A stretch of 64,000 nt of DNA from Mycolicibacterium alvei (GCF_010727325.1 NZ_AP022565.1:1488001-1552000); one strand, 5' to 3'; numbered from the stretch's first letter, positions 1 to 9,112 are shown. Notes: a model not told the origin generated them from the letters alone. Numbers and translations are program-made.

Positions 1-162
1 ATGCGGGACCGCCTGCAACGCCTGACGACCGGGCCCGACGCCGACATCGCCGCGGCCACCGCGGTGCGGGTGGCGGTCTGCCACTATCTGGTGCGCAGTG
101 ACGATGCCGACGATTTCCTCGCGCAGCTGCGCCATGCCGCCGGGGTGAAACCCCAACGTTGA
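1..162 (+). CDS. TetR-family regulator, C-terminal end only
   Basis: The frame is open from the first base and stops at TGA, so only the last 53 residues of a longer gene are present. No DNA-binding domain is visible. The tail (for example VRSDDADDFLAQLRHAAG) is nearly the same as the tail of the complete TetR regulator that starts at 4824 (VRSDDGDQFLAQLRHAVG), so I infer a paralogous TetR ligand-binding domain. The two paralogues flank the beta-glucosidase, CoA-transferase and phosphotransferase genes, which suggests a locally duplicated regulator. The true start lies outside the window. Confidence 0.7.
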   Translation: MRDRLQRLTTGPDADIAAATAVRVAVCHYLVRSDDADDFLAQLRHAAGVKPQR

Positions 163-198
163 CCGGAGGAAATCGCGCCCGGGGTTACGCTGGCGACG

Positions 199-2412
199 GT
201 GACCCACTCTCCAGATCCCATCGCCGGACTCGACCTGACCGACCAGGCCGCGCTGGGCAGCGGTGCGAGCTTCTGGACCACCAAGCCGATCGGCACGGTG
301 CCGGCCATCATGCTGACCGACGGACCACATGGTGTTCGTCGTCAATCCGGCAGTGCCACAGATCATCTGGGTATCTCCGGCAGTGAACCGGCGACCTGCT
401 TTCCGCCCGCGGTCGGGCTCAGCCAGACCTGGGATCCCGAGTTGGTGGAACGGGTCGGTCAGGCGCTGGGTGAGGAAAGCCGCGCGCTGGGTGTGCAGGT
501 GCTGCTCGGTCCCGGAGTCAACATCAAGCGCGACCCACGCTGCGGGCGCAACTTCGAGTACTTCTCAGAAGATCCGCTCCTGTCGGGGGCGCTCGGCGCG
601 GCCTGGGTGCGCGGCGTGCAGAGCCGTGGCGTCGGCGCGTCACTGAAACATTTCGCGGCCAACAACGCCGAACACGATCGGATGCGCGCCAGTTCCGACA
701 TCGATCTGCGTACATTGCGTGAGATCTACCTGCGTAGTTTCGAGATCGTGGTGCGCCAGGCCCACCCGTGGACGGTGATGTGCTCCTACAACCGGATCAA
801 CGGGGTGTACGCGGCCGAGAACGCCTGGCTGCTGACCACGGTGCTCCGCGACGAATGGGGCTTCGACGGCGTGGTGGTCAGCGACTGGGGCGCGGTGGCC
901 GACCGACCGGCCGCAGTGGCGGCGGGCCTGGATCTGGAGATGCCGACGACCGGCGGGATCTCCGATGCCGAGGTGGTGCGCGCGGTCCGGGCCGGCAACC
1001 TGGACGCGGCTGCTGTCACGCGGGCCGCCGGCCGGGTGGCACAGCTGGTCGGCCGGGTCACCCAAACCGATACCTCGGCAGCATCATTCGATATCGATGT
1101 GCATCACGAGCTGGCCCGCGAGGCGGCCCGGCGAGCGATCGTGTTGTTGAAGAACGAGGGCGATCTGCTGCCATTGGCACCGGCACCGCTGGCGGTCATC
1201 GGCGGGTTCGCCGAAGAACCCAGGTACCAGGGTGGCGGCAGTTCCCATGTGAACCCGACCCGCGTCGACGTTCCCCTCGACGAGATCCGAAGGCTCGCCG
1301 GCGATCAGCCGGTCCGCTTTTGCTCCGGAACCGATACGGCCGCCGCGGCTGCGGCCGCCGAATCTGCCGAAACCGCGATCGTATTCCTCGGCCTCACCGC
1401 CGACGAGGAGTCCGAGGGCTACGACCGCGAGCACATCGACCTGCCCACCGCACAACTGGACCTGCTGCGTGCCGTGGTCGAAGTACAGCCGCGCACCGTG
1501 GCGGTGCTGGCCCACGGCGGCGCGGTGTGCCTCGACGCCGTCGCGGCTCTGGCTCCGGCGATCCTCGACGGGGCGCTACTCGGGCAGGCCGGCGGCGGCG
1601 CACTCGCCGATGTGCTGTTCGGTGTGGCAAATCCCTCGGGCCGGCTGGCCGAGACGGTGCCGCAGCGACTCCAGGATTCCCCGGCCTACCTGAACTTTCC
1701 GTCCGAATCCGGCCACACCGTCTACGGCGAACGGATGTTCGTCGGCTACCGCTGGTATGACTCCCGCGAAATCCCGGTGACGTTCCCGTTCGGCCATGGC
1801 CTGTCGTACACCCGGTTCGACTACTCGGATCTTGATCTCACCAGCACCGGTGCGGGTGTGGCCGTGCGTGTGACGGTCACCAACACCGGCGACCGACCGG
1901 GCCGGGAGGTGGTGCAGGTCTATGCCGGACTCCCCGACTCCCACGTCGGCCGACCCATGCAGTGGTTGGCCGGATTCGCTTCGGTCACCATCGAACCAGG
2001 CCACCGGCAGATCATCGAAATCCCGATCGAACGAACCGATCTCGCGTACTGGAGCGTGGATGCCGGACGATGGGTGGTGGAGGCCGGCGAGTATGCGGTG
2101 TCGGTCGGCGCTTCGAGCCGGGATATCCGGCTGACCGCGACGGTGGCGTTGGACGGCGACGAGCCGACCCGGCCGTTCACCCGGGAATCGACGCTGGGCG
2201 AGCTCCTGGCCGATCCGGTGGCTTCACAGAAGATTCTGTCGGCTCTGAGCGACGCTTCCCCCTTTGGCGCAGGCGATTCCGCACTCGGAACCAATCTATT
2301 GCGAATGCTGGAATCGGTGCCGATCGGGCGGATGGTCGCATTCTCGGCAGGAAAGGTCACCCATGAGCAGCTCGATGCACTGATCGTGGATATCAACACT
2401 CAGCGATGCTGA
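199..2412 (+). CDS. Glycoside hydrolase family 3 beta-glucosidase
   Basis: A 737-residue GH3 enzyme that should release terminal beta-linked sugar from glycosides. The N-terminal barrel carries the KHFAANNAE substrate-loop motif and the nucleophile motif VVSDWGAV, with Asp229 as the expected nucleophile. The second alpha/beta domain starts near ARRAIVLLKNEG, and a fibronectin-III-like domain (VTVTNTGDRPGREVVQVY) lies near residues 550-650. About 70 more residues follow. No signal peptide is visible, so a cytosolic enzyme acting on imported glycosides is likely. The start is GTG. Its end overlaps the convergent CoA-transferase by 13 bases. The natural substrate cannot be read from sequence. 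Confidence 0.9.
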   Translation: MTHSPDPIAGLDLTDQAALGSGASFWTTKPIGTVPAIMLTDGPHGVRRQSGSATDHLGISGSEPATCFPPAVGLSQTWDPELVERVGQALGEESRALGVQVLLGPGVNIKRDPRCGRNFEYFSEDPLLSGALGAAWVRGVQSRGVGASLKHFAANNAEHDRMRASSDIDLRTLREIYLRSFEIVVRQAHPWTVMCSYNRINGVYAAENAWLLTTVLRDEWGFDGVVVSDWGAVADRPAAVAAGLDLEMPTTGGISDAEVVRAVRAGNLDAAAVTRAAGRVAQLVGRVTQTDTSAASFDIDVHHELAREAARRAIVLLKNEGDLLPLAPAPLAVIGGFAEEPRYQGGGSSHVNPTRVDVPLDEIRRLAGDQPVRFCSGTDTAAAAAAAESAETAIVFLGLTADEESEGYDREHIDLPTAQLDLLRAVVEVQPRTVAVLAHGGAVCLDAVAALAPAILDGALLGQAGGGALADVLFGVANPSGRLAETVPQRLQDSPAYLNFPSESGHTVYGERMFVGYRWYDSREIPVTFPFGHGLSYTRFDYSDLDLTSTGAGVAVRVTVTNTGDRPGREVVQVYAGLPDSHVGRPMQWLAGFASVTIEPGHRQIIEIPIERTDLAYWSVDAGRWVVEAGEYAVSVGASSRDIRLTATVALDGDEPTRPFTRESTLGELLADPVASQKILSALSDASPFGAGDSALGTNLLRMLESVPIGRMVAFSAGKVTHEQLDALIVDINTQRC

Positions 2413-3581
2413 CCGCCGCGCAGCTCGGCCAGGATCTCGTTGGTGTGCGCACCCAACGCCGGGGCTACCGTGCGCGGCTGCCATGGGGTGGCCGAGAAGT
2501 CAGCCGGGCTCGCCACCATCGGTACAGTCGAAATCCCATCGGGCACTTCGATTATTCCTCCGGCAGCGTGGAATTGCTCATCGGCGATGACCTCATCGAG
2601 GCTGTTGATCGGCGACCAGAAGAAGTCGGGCTCGCCATCGAACAGCGGGGTCCAGTGGTCCATCGGGTGGCCGGCGAAGATCGTGTCCAACTCGGCGATC
2701 AGCTCACGGGCGTTGACGTACCGGTCCCGTGCGGTGGCGAAACGCGGGTCGGTCAGCCAGTCCTCGCGGGCCACCACCCGGCACAGTGCGGGCCAATGCC
2801 GGTCCCCCTGTAATCCGACGATCCAGAACCGCTTCCCGTCCCCGGTCGTGTAGTTGTTCATGCAGGGGTTGGCCATCGCCTCACGCCGGCCGATGGCGAT
2901 CTGCTCACCACTCATCAGCACCGTGTTGAGGTCGAAGCTGATGGTGTAAGCACCCTGTCGGTAGAGCGAAGTGCTGACCAATTGACCAGTGCCCGTGCGG
3001 TTTCGGGCCAGCAACGCGGCGCACACCGCGGCCGCCAGCGTCATACCCGCGGAGTGGTCCCCCATGCCGCCGCGCTGAAACGGCGGGGTGTCGCCAGGGC
3101 GGGTGAGCAGGTCGGCCAGCCCGGCCCTGGCCCAGAATGCGGCGACGTCGTAGGCCGCCCGATCGGCATCCGGTCCGGTCAATCCGTATCCGGTGATCAA
3201 TCCGTACACCAGGCGCGGATTGCCTGCCGCGACGGTCTCGAAGTCCAGTTCCAGCCGCCGCAACGCGGCGGGGCGCACATTCGTCAGGAAAACGTCTGCG
3301 GTGGCAAGTAATTCGCTCGCGGTCGCCCGCCCCTCGACAGTACCGAGGTCGAGCACCATGCTGCGTTTCGACCGGTTGTCCATTTCGAAGGGCGGGTTGG
3401 CCGCCACGCCCAGATCCGGATCCAGGCCGAGCATGCGGCCGAAGGTTCGCGCCGGGTCACCCGACGGCGGTTCGATCTTGACGACATCGGCACCCCAGTC
3501 GGCCAGGATCGCTCCGGCTGCCGGCGCGGCGACCCAGACGCCCAACTCGACGACCCGAAACCCTTCCAACGGACCCGCCAT
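2400..3581 (-). CDS. CaiB/BaiF family III CoA-transferase
   Basis: A 393-residue protein of the formyl-CoA transferase / CaiB / alpha-methylacyl-CoA racemase superfamily, which moves CoA between carboxylic acids or racemises acyl-CoAs. The N-terminal VVELGVWVAAPAAGAILADWGADVVK region is typical, and Asp175 in MGDHSAGM is in the expected place of the catalytic Asp. Together with the nearby aldehyde dehydrogenase and SnoaL proteins it suggests CoA activation of an aglycone-derived acid. It diverges from the phosphotransferase at 3638, and the short intergenic space holds an inverted repeat. The substrate is not predictable. Confidence 0.88.
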   Translation of the reverse strand: MAGPLEGFRVVELGVWVAAPAAGAILADWGADVVKIEPPSGDPARTFGRMLGLDPDLGVAANPPFEMDNRSKRSMVLDLGTVEGRATASELLATADVFLTNVRPAALRRLELDFETVAAGNPRLVYGLITGYGLTGPDADRAAYDVAAFWARAGLADLLTRPGDTPPFQRGGMGDHSAGMTLAAAVCAALLARNRTGTGQLVSTSLYRQGAYTISFDLNTVLMSGEQIAIGRREAMANPCMNNYTTGDGKRFWIVGLQGDRHWPALCRVVAREDWLTDPRFATARDRYVNARELIAELDTIFAGHPMDHWTPLFDGEPDFFWSPINSLDEVIADEQFHAAGGIIEVPDGISTVPMVASPADFSATPWQPRTVAPALGAHTNEILAELRGGQHR

Positions 3582-3603
3582 CGCCTATCCTTCCCGAAAC
3601 CGC

Positions 3604-3629
3604 TTTACAACCTTGCGCAAATTTGTAAA
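3604..3629. promoter_or_regulatory. Inverted repeat in a divergent promoter (candidate TetR operator)
   Basis: Perfect 7-bp arms TTTACAA and TTGTAAA separated by 12 bp, with a smaller palindrome TTGCGCAA in the spacer. It lies between the divergent CoA-transferase and phosphotransferase starts. A related TTTGTAAA half-site occurs at 5501-5508, just before the aldehyde dehydrogenase start. The TetR protein encoded at 4824 is the obvious candidate binder; this is inference. Confidence 0.5.
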
Positions 3630-3637
3630 CTTGCTCA

Positions 3638-4780
3638 ATGCTCACACCGGCCCACCGCCTCGTCCCCGCAGTCGGCCTGGCCGCGCACATCAGCCACGGC
3701 GTGCAACGTATCGCAACCGACGCGGCCATCGGGCGCATGCGCTCTCTGCCGCGCCGCATCGGCGACCTCGACGCGGCGTACCTGTCCCGACTCACCGGGC
3801 GCACGATCGAATCGGTGTCGGTGGTCGGCGGCGACGCGGGCACGTCGTCGCGCGCTCGGCTTGCCCTGTCGGGCGGTCCGGATATCCCCGAATCGGTGTT
3901 CGTCAAGATGCCGGCCGAAACCGCGGCCACCCGGATGATGGGTGAGTTGGGCCGGCTGGGACACACCGAGGTGCGGTTCTACCAACAGCTGGCCGACCGC
4001 CTGCCCGGGGTTCCGCGCTCCTACGGCGCAGCGTTCGATCCACTCACCGGGCGGTATGTGCTGGTACTGGAAGACCTGACACGCAGCCCCTGCGAGTTCA
4101 CCGACACCCTTCACCCGCTGGACCGGGACCGGGCCGCCGCGACGGTCGAGGTGCTGGCCCGCGTCCACGCCGCCTTCTGGGGGCGGTTGCCGGCACGAAG
4201 CGGCACCGGGCCACTGGGTTGGCTGTACTCGGCCTCGGGCGATCACACCTCGCTGATGACCGGCTCACTGCTCAAGCTGTCAACCAAACGGCTGACTGAG
4301 AACACCGACATTCCGGTAGCCGACGGACGGTTCATCGACGAGAACTACCGGGCGGCGGCACAGCTGCTCGACCGGCCACCACACACCGTGATGCACGGCG
4401 ATGCCCACCCGGGCAACCTCTTCTTCCGCAACGGCGAGGCGGGCCTGCTCGACTGGCAGGCAGTCCGCCGGGGTCATCCCGGCCGTGAGCTGGCCTACAC
4501 CCTGGTCACCTGCATGACCACGGCCGACCGCCAGGCGGCCGAACGTGACCTGCTCGACGAATACCGACGCGCACTGGCCGCGGCCGGCGGCCCGACGCTG
4601 GATCACGACGAGTTGTGGGAGCGTTACCGCCTCGGCGCGATCTACGCCTACGCCGCACCTGTTATCACGGCCGGACTCGGCGGTATGCAGGATGAAGGCA
4701 TCGCGCTGGAAGGTGCCAGACGGGGTGTGGCAGCTTTGGCGGATCTGGAGACTGTGGCGATACTCAAGAAGTTGCTCTGA
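3638..4780 (+). CDS. APH-type phosphotransferase (kinase-fold) protein
   Basis: A 380-residue protein of the aminoglycoside phosphotransferase / choline kinase fold. The catalytic-loop motif HGDAHPGN (Asp255) and the metal-binding LLDWQAV (Asp272) are both intact, so it is probably an active small-molecule kinase. Proteins of this subgroup in mycobacteria often sit beside acyl-CoA metabolism genes (as in ACAD10-type fusions) rather than acting on antibiotics. The neighbours here, a CoA-transferase and aldehyde dehydrogenase, fit that. Resistance function is possible but not supported by context. Confidence 0.8.
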   Translation: MLTPAHRLVPAVGLAAHISHGVQRIATDAAIGRMRSLPRRIGDLDAAYLSRLTGRTIESVSVVGGDAGTSSRARLALSGGPDIPESVFVKMPAETAATRMMGELGRLGHTEVRFYQQLADRLPGVPRSYGAAFDPLTGRYVLVLEDLTRSPCEFTDTLHPLDRDRAAATVEVLARVHAAFWGRLPARSGTGPLGWLYSASGDHTSLMTGSLLKLSTKRLTENTDIPVADGRFIDENYRAAAQLLDRPPHTVMHGDAHPGNLFFRNGEAGLLDWQAVRRGHPGRELAYTLVTCMTTADRQAAERDLLDEYRRALAAAGGPTLDHDELWERYRLGAIYAYAAPVITAGLGGMQDEGIALEGARRGVAALADLETVAILKKLL

Positions 4781-4823
4781 TGGTCCTACCATTTGGTCAA
4801 CCACGATCAACCAAGGCCTGGAC

Positions 4824-5381
4824 GTGAATGAACCACTACCCGCACAGCGGGACGCAAACGTCGAAGACACCTCGACGCGCCATCGAATCCTGGTCGCGAC
4901 CGCCGAGGTGCTGGCCCGCAGCGGTCAGACGAAACTGAGTCTTTCCGAGGTCGCGCTGCAGGCCGGCGTTTCCCGGCCCACCCTGTATCGCTGGTTCGCC
5001 GACAAACAGGAGTTGCTCGACGCGTTCGGCACCTATGAGCGCGAAATGTTCGACCACGGCATGAGCCGCGCCACCGTGGGCTTGCGGGGCAGCGAGAAGC
5101 TCGATGCCGCACTGCGTTTCATCGTGCAATATCAGCAGTCGTATTCCGGGGTCCGCCTCGTCGACATCGAACCCGAAGTCGTGATCGCACAGTTGGCCAA
5201 CGTCATCCCCCTGATGCGGGCACGGCTGCTCAAGCTGCTGTCAGGTGCCAACGCGCCGGTCAAGGCCGCCACCGCGATCCGGGTCGCGGTCTCGCACTAC
5301 ATCGTGCGCAGCGATGACGGCGACCAGTTCCTGGCACAACTGCGCCATGCCGTCGGCCTCAAACAGCCCGATACGAACTGA
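4824..5381 (+). CDS. TetR-family transcriptional regulator
   Basis: A 185-residue regulator. The N-terminal helix-turn-helix is clear (LSEVALQAGVSRPTLYRWF, about residues 40-60). I use the GTG at 4824, which gives a normal TetR length; an open frame runs further upstream but only over the phosphotransferase gene. It is the complete paralogue of the partial gene at the window start. The gap before it contains TGGTCCTACCA (4781-4791). It probably controls the neighbouring catabolic genes, with an unknown acyl or aromatic ligand. Confidence 0.85.
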   Translation: MNEPLPAQRDANVEDTSTRHRILVATAEVLARSGQTKLSLSEVALQAGVSRPTLYRWFADKQELLDAFGTYEREMFDHGMSRATVGLRGSEKLDAALRFIVQYQQSYSGVRLVDIEPEVVIAQLANVIPLMRARLLKLLSGANAPVKAATAIRVAVSHYIVRSDDGDQFLAQLRHAVGLKQPDTN

Positions 5382-5518
5382 CCCGCCTTCTACCGTTCCA
5401 CCATCCACACCTCCCGTCTCCGGGTCAACGACACTCTACGATCGCAGAGTTTCATCGATCGGTCAATCCTTCTTCCAAAGGGGTGACACGACACGTAATT
5501 TTTGTAAAGCTGTCTCCT

Positions 5519-7003
5519 ATGACTCAGGTGCAGAGTGACACCGGCGTGCTCGCCGGTGACGAGCGGATGCTGATCGACGGCGAACTCCAATACACCGGCA
5601 GCGGTGCGAAATTCGACGTCATCCACCCGGCCAGCGAGCAGGTGGCCGGCCAGGCGACCGACGGCACCGTGGCCGACATCGAACGTGCCGTGGGCGCCGC
5701 GCGAAGGGCGTTCGACGAAACCGACTGGAGCCGCGACGTCGAGTTCCGCTACCACTGCCTGATGCAGCTGCACGACGCGCTGGAATCCGAGAAGGAGCGG
5801 CTGCGCCGGGTGCTGATCACCGAGGTCGGCTGTCCGGTGACCGTCACGGGCTCACAGATCGAGGACCCGATCGGCGAGGTCAAGCATTGGGCCGAGCACG
5901 GCAAGAACTTCGACTACGTCGTCGACAACGGCGTGCACCAAACCCAGCTCGGACCGGCGCGGCGCAAGATCGCCTACGAACCGGTCGGTGTGGTCGGCGC
6001 GATCACGCCGTGGAACGTGCCGTTCTACCTCAACGTCGCCGAGACGGTGCCGGCGTTGATGGCCGGCAACACCGTGGTGCTCAAGCCCGCACAGCTCACG
6101 CCGTGGTCGGGCACCGAACTGGGCCGCATCGTCGCCGAGCACACCGACATCCCCGCCGGTGTCTTCAACGTCGTCGTGTCCAACGCCAACGAGGTCGGGG
6201 CCGCGCTGTCGGCCGACCCGCGGGTCGACATGATCACCTTCACCGGGTCGACCGCGACCGGGCGCGCCATCTTGGCCGCCGGCGCGCCGACGGTCAAGAA
6301 GACGATGCTCGAACTGGGCGGCAAGTCCGCCCACATCGTGCTCGACGATGCCGACTTCAACTCGGCACTGCCCATCGCGGCAATGATGGCCTGTGTCATG
6401 AGTGGGCAGTCCTGCATCCTGCCCAGCCGAATCCTGCTCCCCCGCAGCCGCTACGACGAGGGCATCGCGCTGCTCAAAGGAGCGATGGAGAACTTCCCGG
6501 TCGGCGACCCGTGGACCCCAGGCATCATGCAGGGTCCACAGATCAGCGCCACCCAGCGCGAGAAGGTGCTCGGGCTCATCAAATCCGGCATCGATTCCGG
6601 CGCCCGTCTGGTCACCGGCGGCGGGATACCGGAGAACCTGCCCACGGGGTACTACGTGTCCCCCACGCTGCTCGCCGACGTCGACCCCGATTCGAAGGTC
6701 GCCCAGGAGGAGATCTTCGGGCCGGTGCTCACGGTCACGCCGTACGACTCCGACGACGAGGCGGTCGCCATCGCCAACAACTCCATTTACGGCCTCTCCG
6801 GCGAGGTTTCGTCCGGCGATGTGGACCGGGCCTTCGCCATCGCGCGTCGGATCCGGACCGGCAACGTCACCATCAACAGCCGCAGCCATTTCGGTATCAA
6901 CAGCCCGTTCGGCGGTTCCAAGCAGAGCGGTCTGGGCCGGCGCAACGGCGAGGAAGGTTTCAAGGAGTACTTCGACTCCAAGACCATCGGCATGCCGGAA
7001 TAG
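5519..7003 (+). CDS. NAD(P)-dependent aldehyde dehydrogenase
   Basis: A 494-residue member of the ALDH superfamily, oxidising an aldehyde to its acid. The general-base motif LELGGKSAHIV (Glu265) and the nucleophile motif MSGQSC (Cys299) are present, as is the C-terminal SPFGGSKQSGLGRRNG stretch. The ATG at 5519 is chosen because the 12 codons before it are not conserved-looking and it begins the typical N-terminal extension. The TTTGTAAA element stands 11 bp upstream of it. Two SnoaL-like genes follow closely, so the three are probably co-transcribed. Substrate unknown. Confidence 0.92.
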   Translation: MTQVQSDTGVLAGDERMLIDGELQYTGSGAKFDVIHPASEQVAGQATDGTVADIERAVGAARRAFDETDWSRDVEFRYHCLMQLHDALESEKERLRRVLITEVGCPVTVTGSQIEDPIGEVKHWAEHGKNFDYVVDNGVHQTQLGPARRKIAYEPVGVVGAITPWNVPFYLNVAETVPALMAGNTVVLKPAQLTPWSGTELGRIVAEHTDIPAGVFNVVVSNANEVGAALSADPRVDMITFTGSTATGRAILAAGAPTVKKTMLELGGKSAHIVLDDADFNSALPIAAMMACVMSGQSCILPSRILLPRSRYDEGIALLKGAMENFPVGDPWTPGIMQGPQISATQREKVLGLIKSGIDSGARLVTGGGIPENLPTGYYVSPTLLADVDPDSKVAQEEIFGPVLTVTPYDSDDEAVAIANNSIYGLSGEVSSGDVDRAFAIARRIRTGNVTINSRSHFGINSPFGGSKQSGLGRRNGEEGFKEYFDSKTIGMPE

Positions 7004-7043
7004 CTGCCCCGCGATCCTGCGTCACGCTCGCGAAAGGGGAACG

Positions 7044-7427
7044 ATGGACGAATTGCGGATCAGCAATCTCCTGACCCGCTACGCCTACGCCGTCGACAGC
7101 CAGGACTGGGACTTGTACCGCAGCGTGTTCACCGATGACGCCCACGTGGACTACTCCGCGGCCGGCATGGTCACCGGATCGATCGATCAGGCCGTGGAGT
7201 TCCTGCGTCCGCAGCAGGCCGCGATCGGCATGGGCATGCATTACGTCACCAATGTCGAAAGCCACATCAGTGGTGACACCGCCGACGTGATTGCCATGTG
7301 GTTCAGCGCAGTTCAGCTACCCGGTATCACCGAGACCAGGTTCTTCGGCGGCCGATGGCGACACGACATGGTGCGAACGGACGACGGCTGGCGCAGCCGC
7401 AAACTGGTGCTGGAGGTGATCTGGTGA
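7044..7427 (+). CDS. SnoaL-like / NTF2-fold protein (copy 1)
   Basis: A 127-residue protein with the NTF2-like cone fold signature of small dehydratase/isomerase-type proteins (LLTRYAYAVDSQDWDLYRSV near the N terminus). The start ATG follows an AAAGGGGA ribosome binding site. It overlaps the next gene by 4 bases (GTGA), so the two are translationally coupled. The partner is a clear tandem duplicate. Members of this fold often catalyse dehydration or isomerisation of sterol, polyketide or aromatic intermediates; the exact role here is unknown. Confidence 0.85.
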   Translation: MDELRISNLLTRYAYAVDSQDWDLYRSVFTDDAHVDYSAAGMVTGSIDQAVEFLRPQQAAIGMGMHYVTNVESHISGDTADVIAMWFSAVQLPGITETRFFGGRWRHDMVRTDDGWRSRKLVLEVIW

Positions 7428-7837
7428 GCTGGGCGAACGACCAAGTGGAGATCCAGGCGTTGTTGACCCGCTACGCCCGGGCAGTCGACTCCAAGGACTG
7501 GGAGCTGTACCGGTCGGTGTTCACCGAGGATGCCCACATCGACTATTCGTCCGCGGGCGCGAAGGTCGGCACCCGCGACGAGGTGGTGGACTGGTTCGCC
7601 GCGAACTTCGGCGTGATCCCGTGGAGCATGCATCACATCACCAACATCGACGCACAGATCGACGGGGACACCGCAACCGTGCGGGCGATGTTCTACAACC
7701 CCATGCAGTTGCCGGGGATGTCGGAGATCAGTGCGTGCGGGGGCTACTACCACCACGAATTGGTCCGCACCCCCGATGGCTGGCGCAGTCGCAGCCTGCG
7801 CGAGGAGAACCTCTGGTTCACCAATCCGCCGGGTTAA
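7424..7837 (+). CDS. SnoaL-like / NTF2-fold protein (copy 2)
   Basis: A 137-residue paralogue of the preceding gene: LLTRYARAVDSKDWELYRSV aligns directly with the same stretch in copy 1, and the DGWRSR motif near the C terminus is shared. It starts at GTG inside the stop codon of copy 1. The two may form a heteromeric enzyme or have split substrate preference; both are inference. It ends the left catabolic cluster, next to the convergent rlmN. Confidence 0.85.
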   Translation: MSWANDQVEIQALLTRYARAVDSKDWELYRSVFTEDAHIDYSSAGAKVGTRDEVVDWFAANFGVIPWSMHHITNIDAQIDGDTATVRAMFYNPMQLPGMSEISACGGYYHHELVRTPDGWRSRSLREENLWFTNPPG

Positions 7838-7918
7838 GCCTGACGACCACGTTGACATTGAATCCACGCAGACGCCTACTCGACCTCTTGCGACCTCAGT
7901 TCAAAGTCAACGCCGCAC

Positions 7919-9025
7919 CTAGCCCTCGGCGGCCAGCTGGCCGCAGGCCGCAGCGATCTCACGCCCCCGGGTATCGCGCACCGTGCACGACACTCCCTTG
8001 GCCTGAACGCGTTTGACGAACTCCCGCTCGGCCGGTTTGGGACTGGCGTCCCATTTACTACCCGGCGTGGGGTTGAGCGGGATCAGGTTGACGTGCACCA
8101 GCTGCCCCAGTTTGGCGTGCAGCTTCTTTCCGAGAAGGTCTGCACGCCAAGGCTGGTCGTTGATATCGCGGATCAACGCGTATTCGATGGAGACGCGTCG
8201 GCCGGTGACGTCGGCGTAGTACCGCGCGGCGTCGAGAACTTCGTCGACGCTCCACCGGTTGTTGACCGGAACCAGGGTGTCGCGCAGTTCGTCGTCGGGG
8301 GTGTGCAGGGAAACGGCCAGGGTGACCCCGAGCCGCTCGTCGGCCAGTTTGCGAATGGCCGGGGCGAGGCCCACCGTCGACACCGTGACGGAGCGGGCGC
8401 TGATCCCGAATCCGTTCGGCGGCGGGGCGATGATGCGCTTGACCGCAGCGACCACCCGGTTGTAGTTGGCCAGCGGCTCACCCATGCCCATGAACACGAT
8501 GTTGGACAACCGGCCGTCGTGTTCGGACCGCATGGCCGACGACGCCGCCCGGACCTGCTCCAGAATCTCGGCGGTGGACAGGTTGCGCTTCAGTCCGCCC
8601 TGTCCGGTGGCGCAGAACGGACAGGCCATGCCGCAACCGGCCTGCGACGAGATACACACGGTGTTGCGCTGCGGATAGCGCATCAGCACCGATTCGAACG
8701 TGGTGCCGTCGCCTCCACGCCACAGCGTCTTACGGGTCTCCCCCGCGTCGCACTGGATCTGCTTGACCGGATCGATCAGGGTCGGGAACAGAGCCTCGGC
8801 CACCTGGTCGCGCACGGCGGCGGGCAGATCGGTCATCTGCTTCGGATCGGCGATCAGCCGGCCGTAATACTGGTTGGCCAGCTGTTTGGCCCGAAATTTC
8901 GGCAACCCCAGTTCGGCGACCGCCTCGGCCCGGCCGTCCTCGTCGAGGTCGGCAAGGTGTCGCGGCGGCATGGTGCGTCGCGGGGCCTCGAAGACCAGCG
9001 GTAGGGGCTTACTTTCGGCAGACAT
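7919..9025 (-). CDS. rlmN: Dual-specificity rRNA/tRNA methyltransferase RlmN (radical SAM)
   Basis: Methylates C2 of an adenosine in 23S rRNA (A2503 in E. coli numbering) and in some tRNAs. The 368-residue protein has the radical-SAM cluster CGMACPFC (Cys131, Cys135, Cys138), and the C-terminal [11 protein letters not shown] motif carries the second conserved Cys of the family. The ATG at 9025 is preferred because a GGAGGTG ribosome binding site lies just upstream; a longer frame begins at 9103. It is the left edge of the conserved backbone. Its upstream region contains a KstR-like box and a strong hairpin. Confidence 0.96.
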   Translation of the reverse strand: MSAESKPLPLVFEAPRRTMPPRHLADLDEDGRAEAVAELGLPKFRAKQLANQYYGRLIADPKQMTDLPAAVRDQVAEALFPTLIDPVKQIQCDAGETRKTLWRGGDGTTFESVLMRYPQRNTVCISSQAGCGMACPFCATGQGGLKRNLSTAEILEQVRAASSAMRSEHDGRLSNIVFMGMGEPLANYNRVVAAVKRIIAPPPNGFGISARSVTVSTVGLAPAIRKLADERLGVTLAVSLHTPDDELRDTLVPVNNRWSVDEVLDAARYYADVTGRRVSIEYALIRDINDQPWRADLLGKKLHAKLGQLVHVNLIPLNPTPGSKWDASPKPAEREFVKRVQAKGVSCTVRDTRGREIAAACGQLAAEG

Positions 9026-9073
9026 AACACCTCCAGTATCCAGCACCGTCATTGCGCGTGAACACCGCCGAGT

Positions 9074-9087
9074 TGTAACGTGTTCTA
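9074..9087. promoter_or_regulatory. KstR-like TnnAACnnGTTnnA box upstream of rlmN
   Basis: The sequence TGTAACGTGTTCTA fits the TnnAACnnGTTnnA pattern known for the mycobacterial cholesterol-catabolism repressor KstR. It lies 49 bp upstream of the rlmN start and 50 bp beyond the end of the tetR-like gene at 9138. rlmN is not known to me as a KstR target, so chance or another TetR regulator is possible. Confidence 0.35.
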
Positions 9088-9112
9088 AAACCAGAGTGAG
9101 CACTCTGGTTTT
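9087..9112 (-). terminator. Hairpin after the tetR-like gene, upstream of rlmN
   Basis: A perfect 11-bp stem (AAAACCAGAGT / ACTCTGGTTTT) with a 4-nt loop. In the minus direction it follows the TetR stop codon by 25 bp and ends in GGTTTTA, so a rho-independent terminator is the simplest reading. Because it is a symmetrical palindrome just before rlmN, an operator role is the alternative. Confidence 0.55.

Noticed and set aside
3638..4780. APH-type phosphotransferase considered as an aminoglycoside resistance gene
   Set aside because: The neighbours are catabolic and acyl-CoA genes, and the kinase motifs alone do not distinguish antibiotic from metabolic kinases.
4781..4791. TGGTCCTACCA, a fit to the GntR/FadR-type pattern TnGTnnnACnA
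   Set aside because: No GntR-family gene is in the window and the 11-bp pattern is short; it may be chance.
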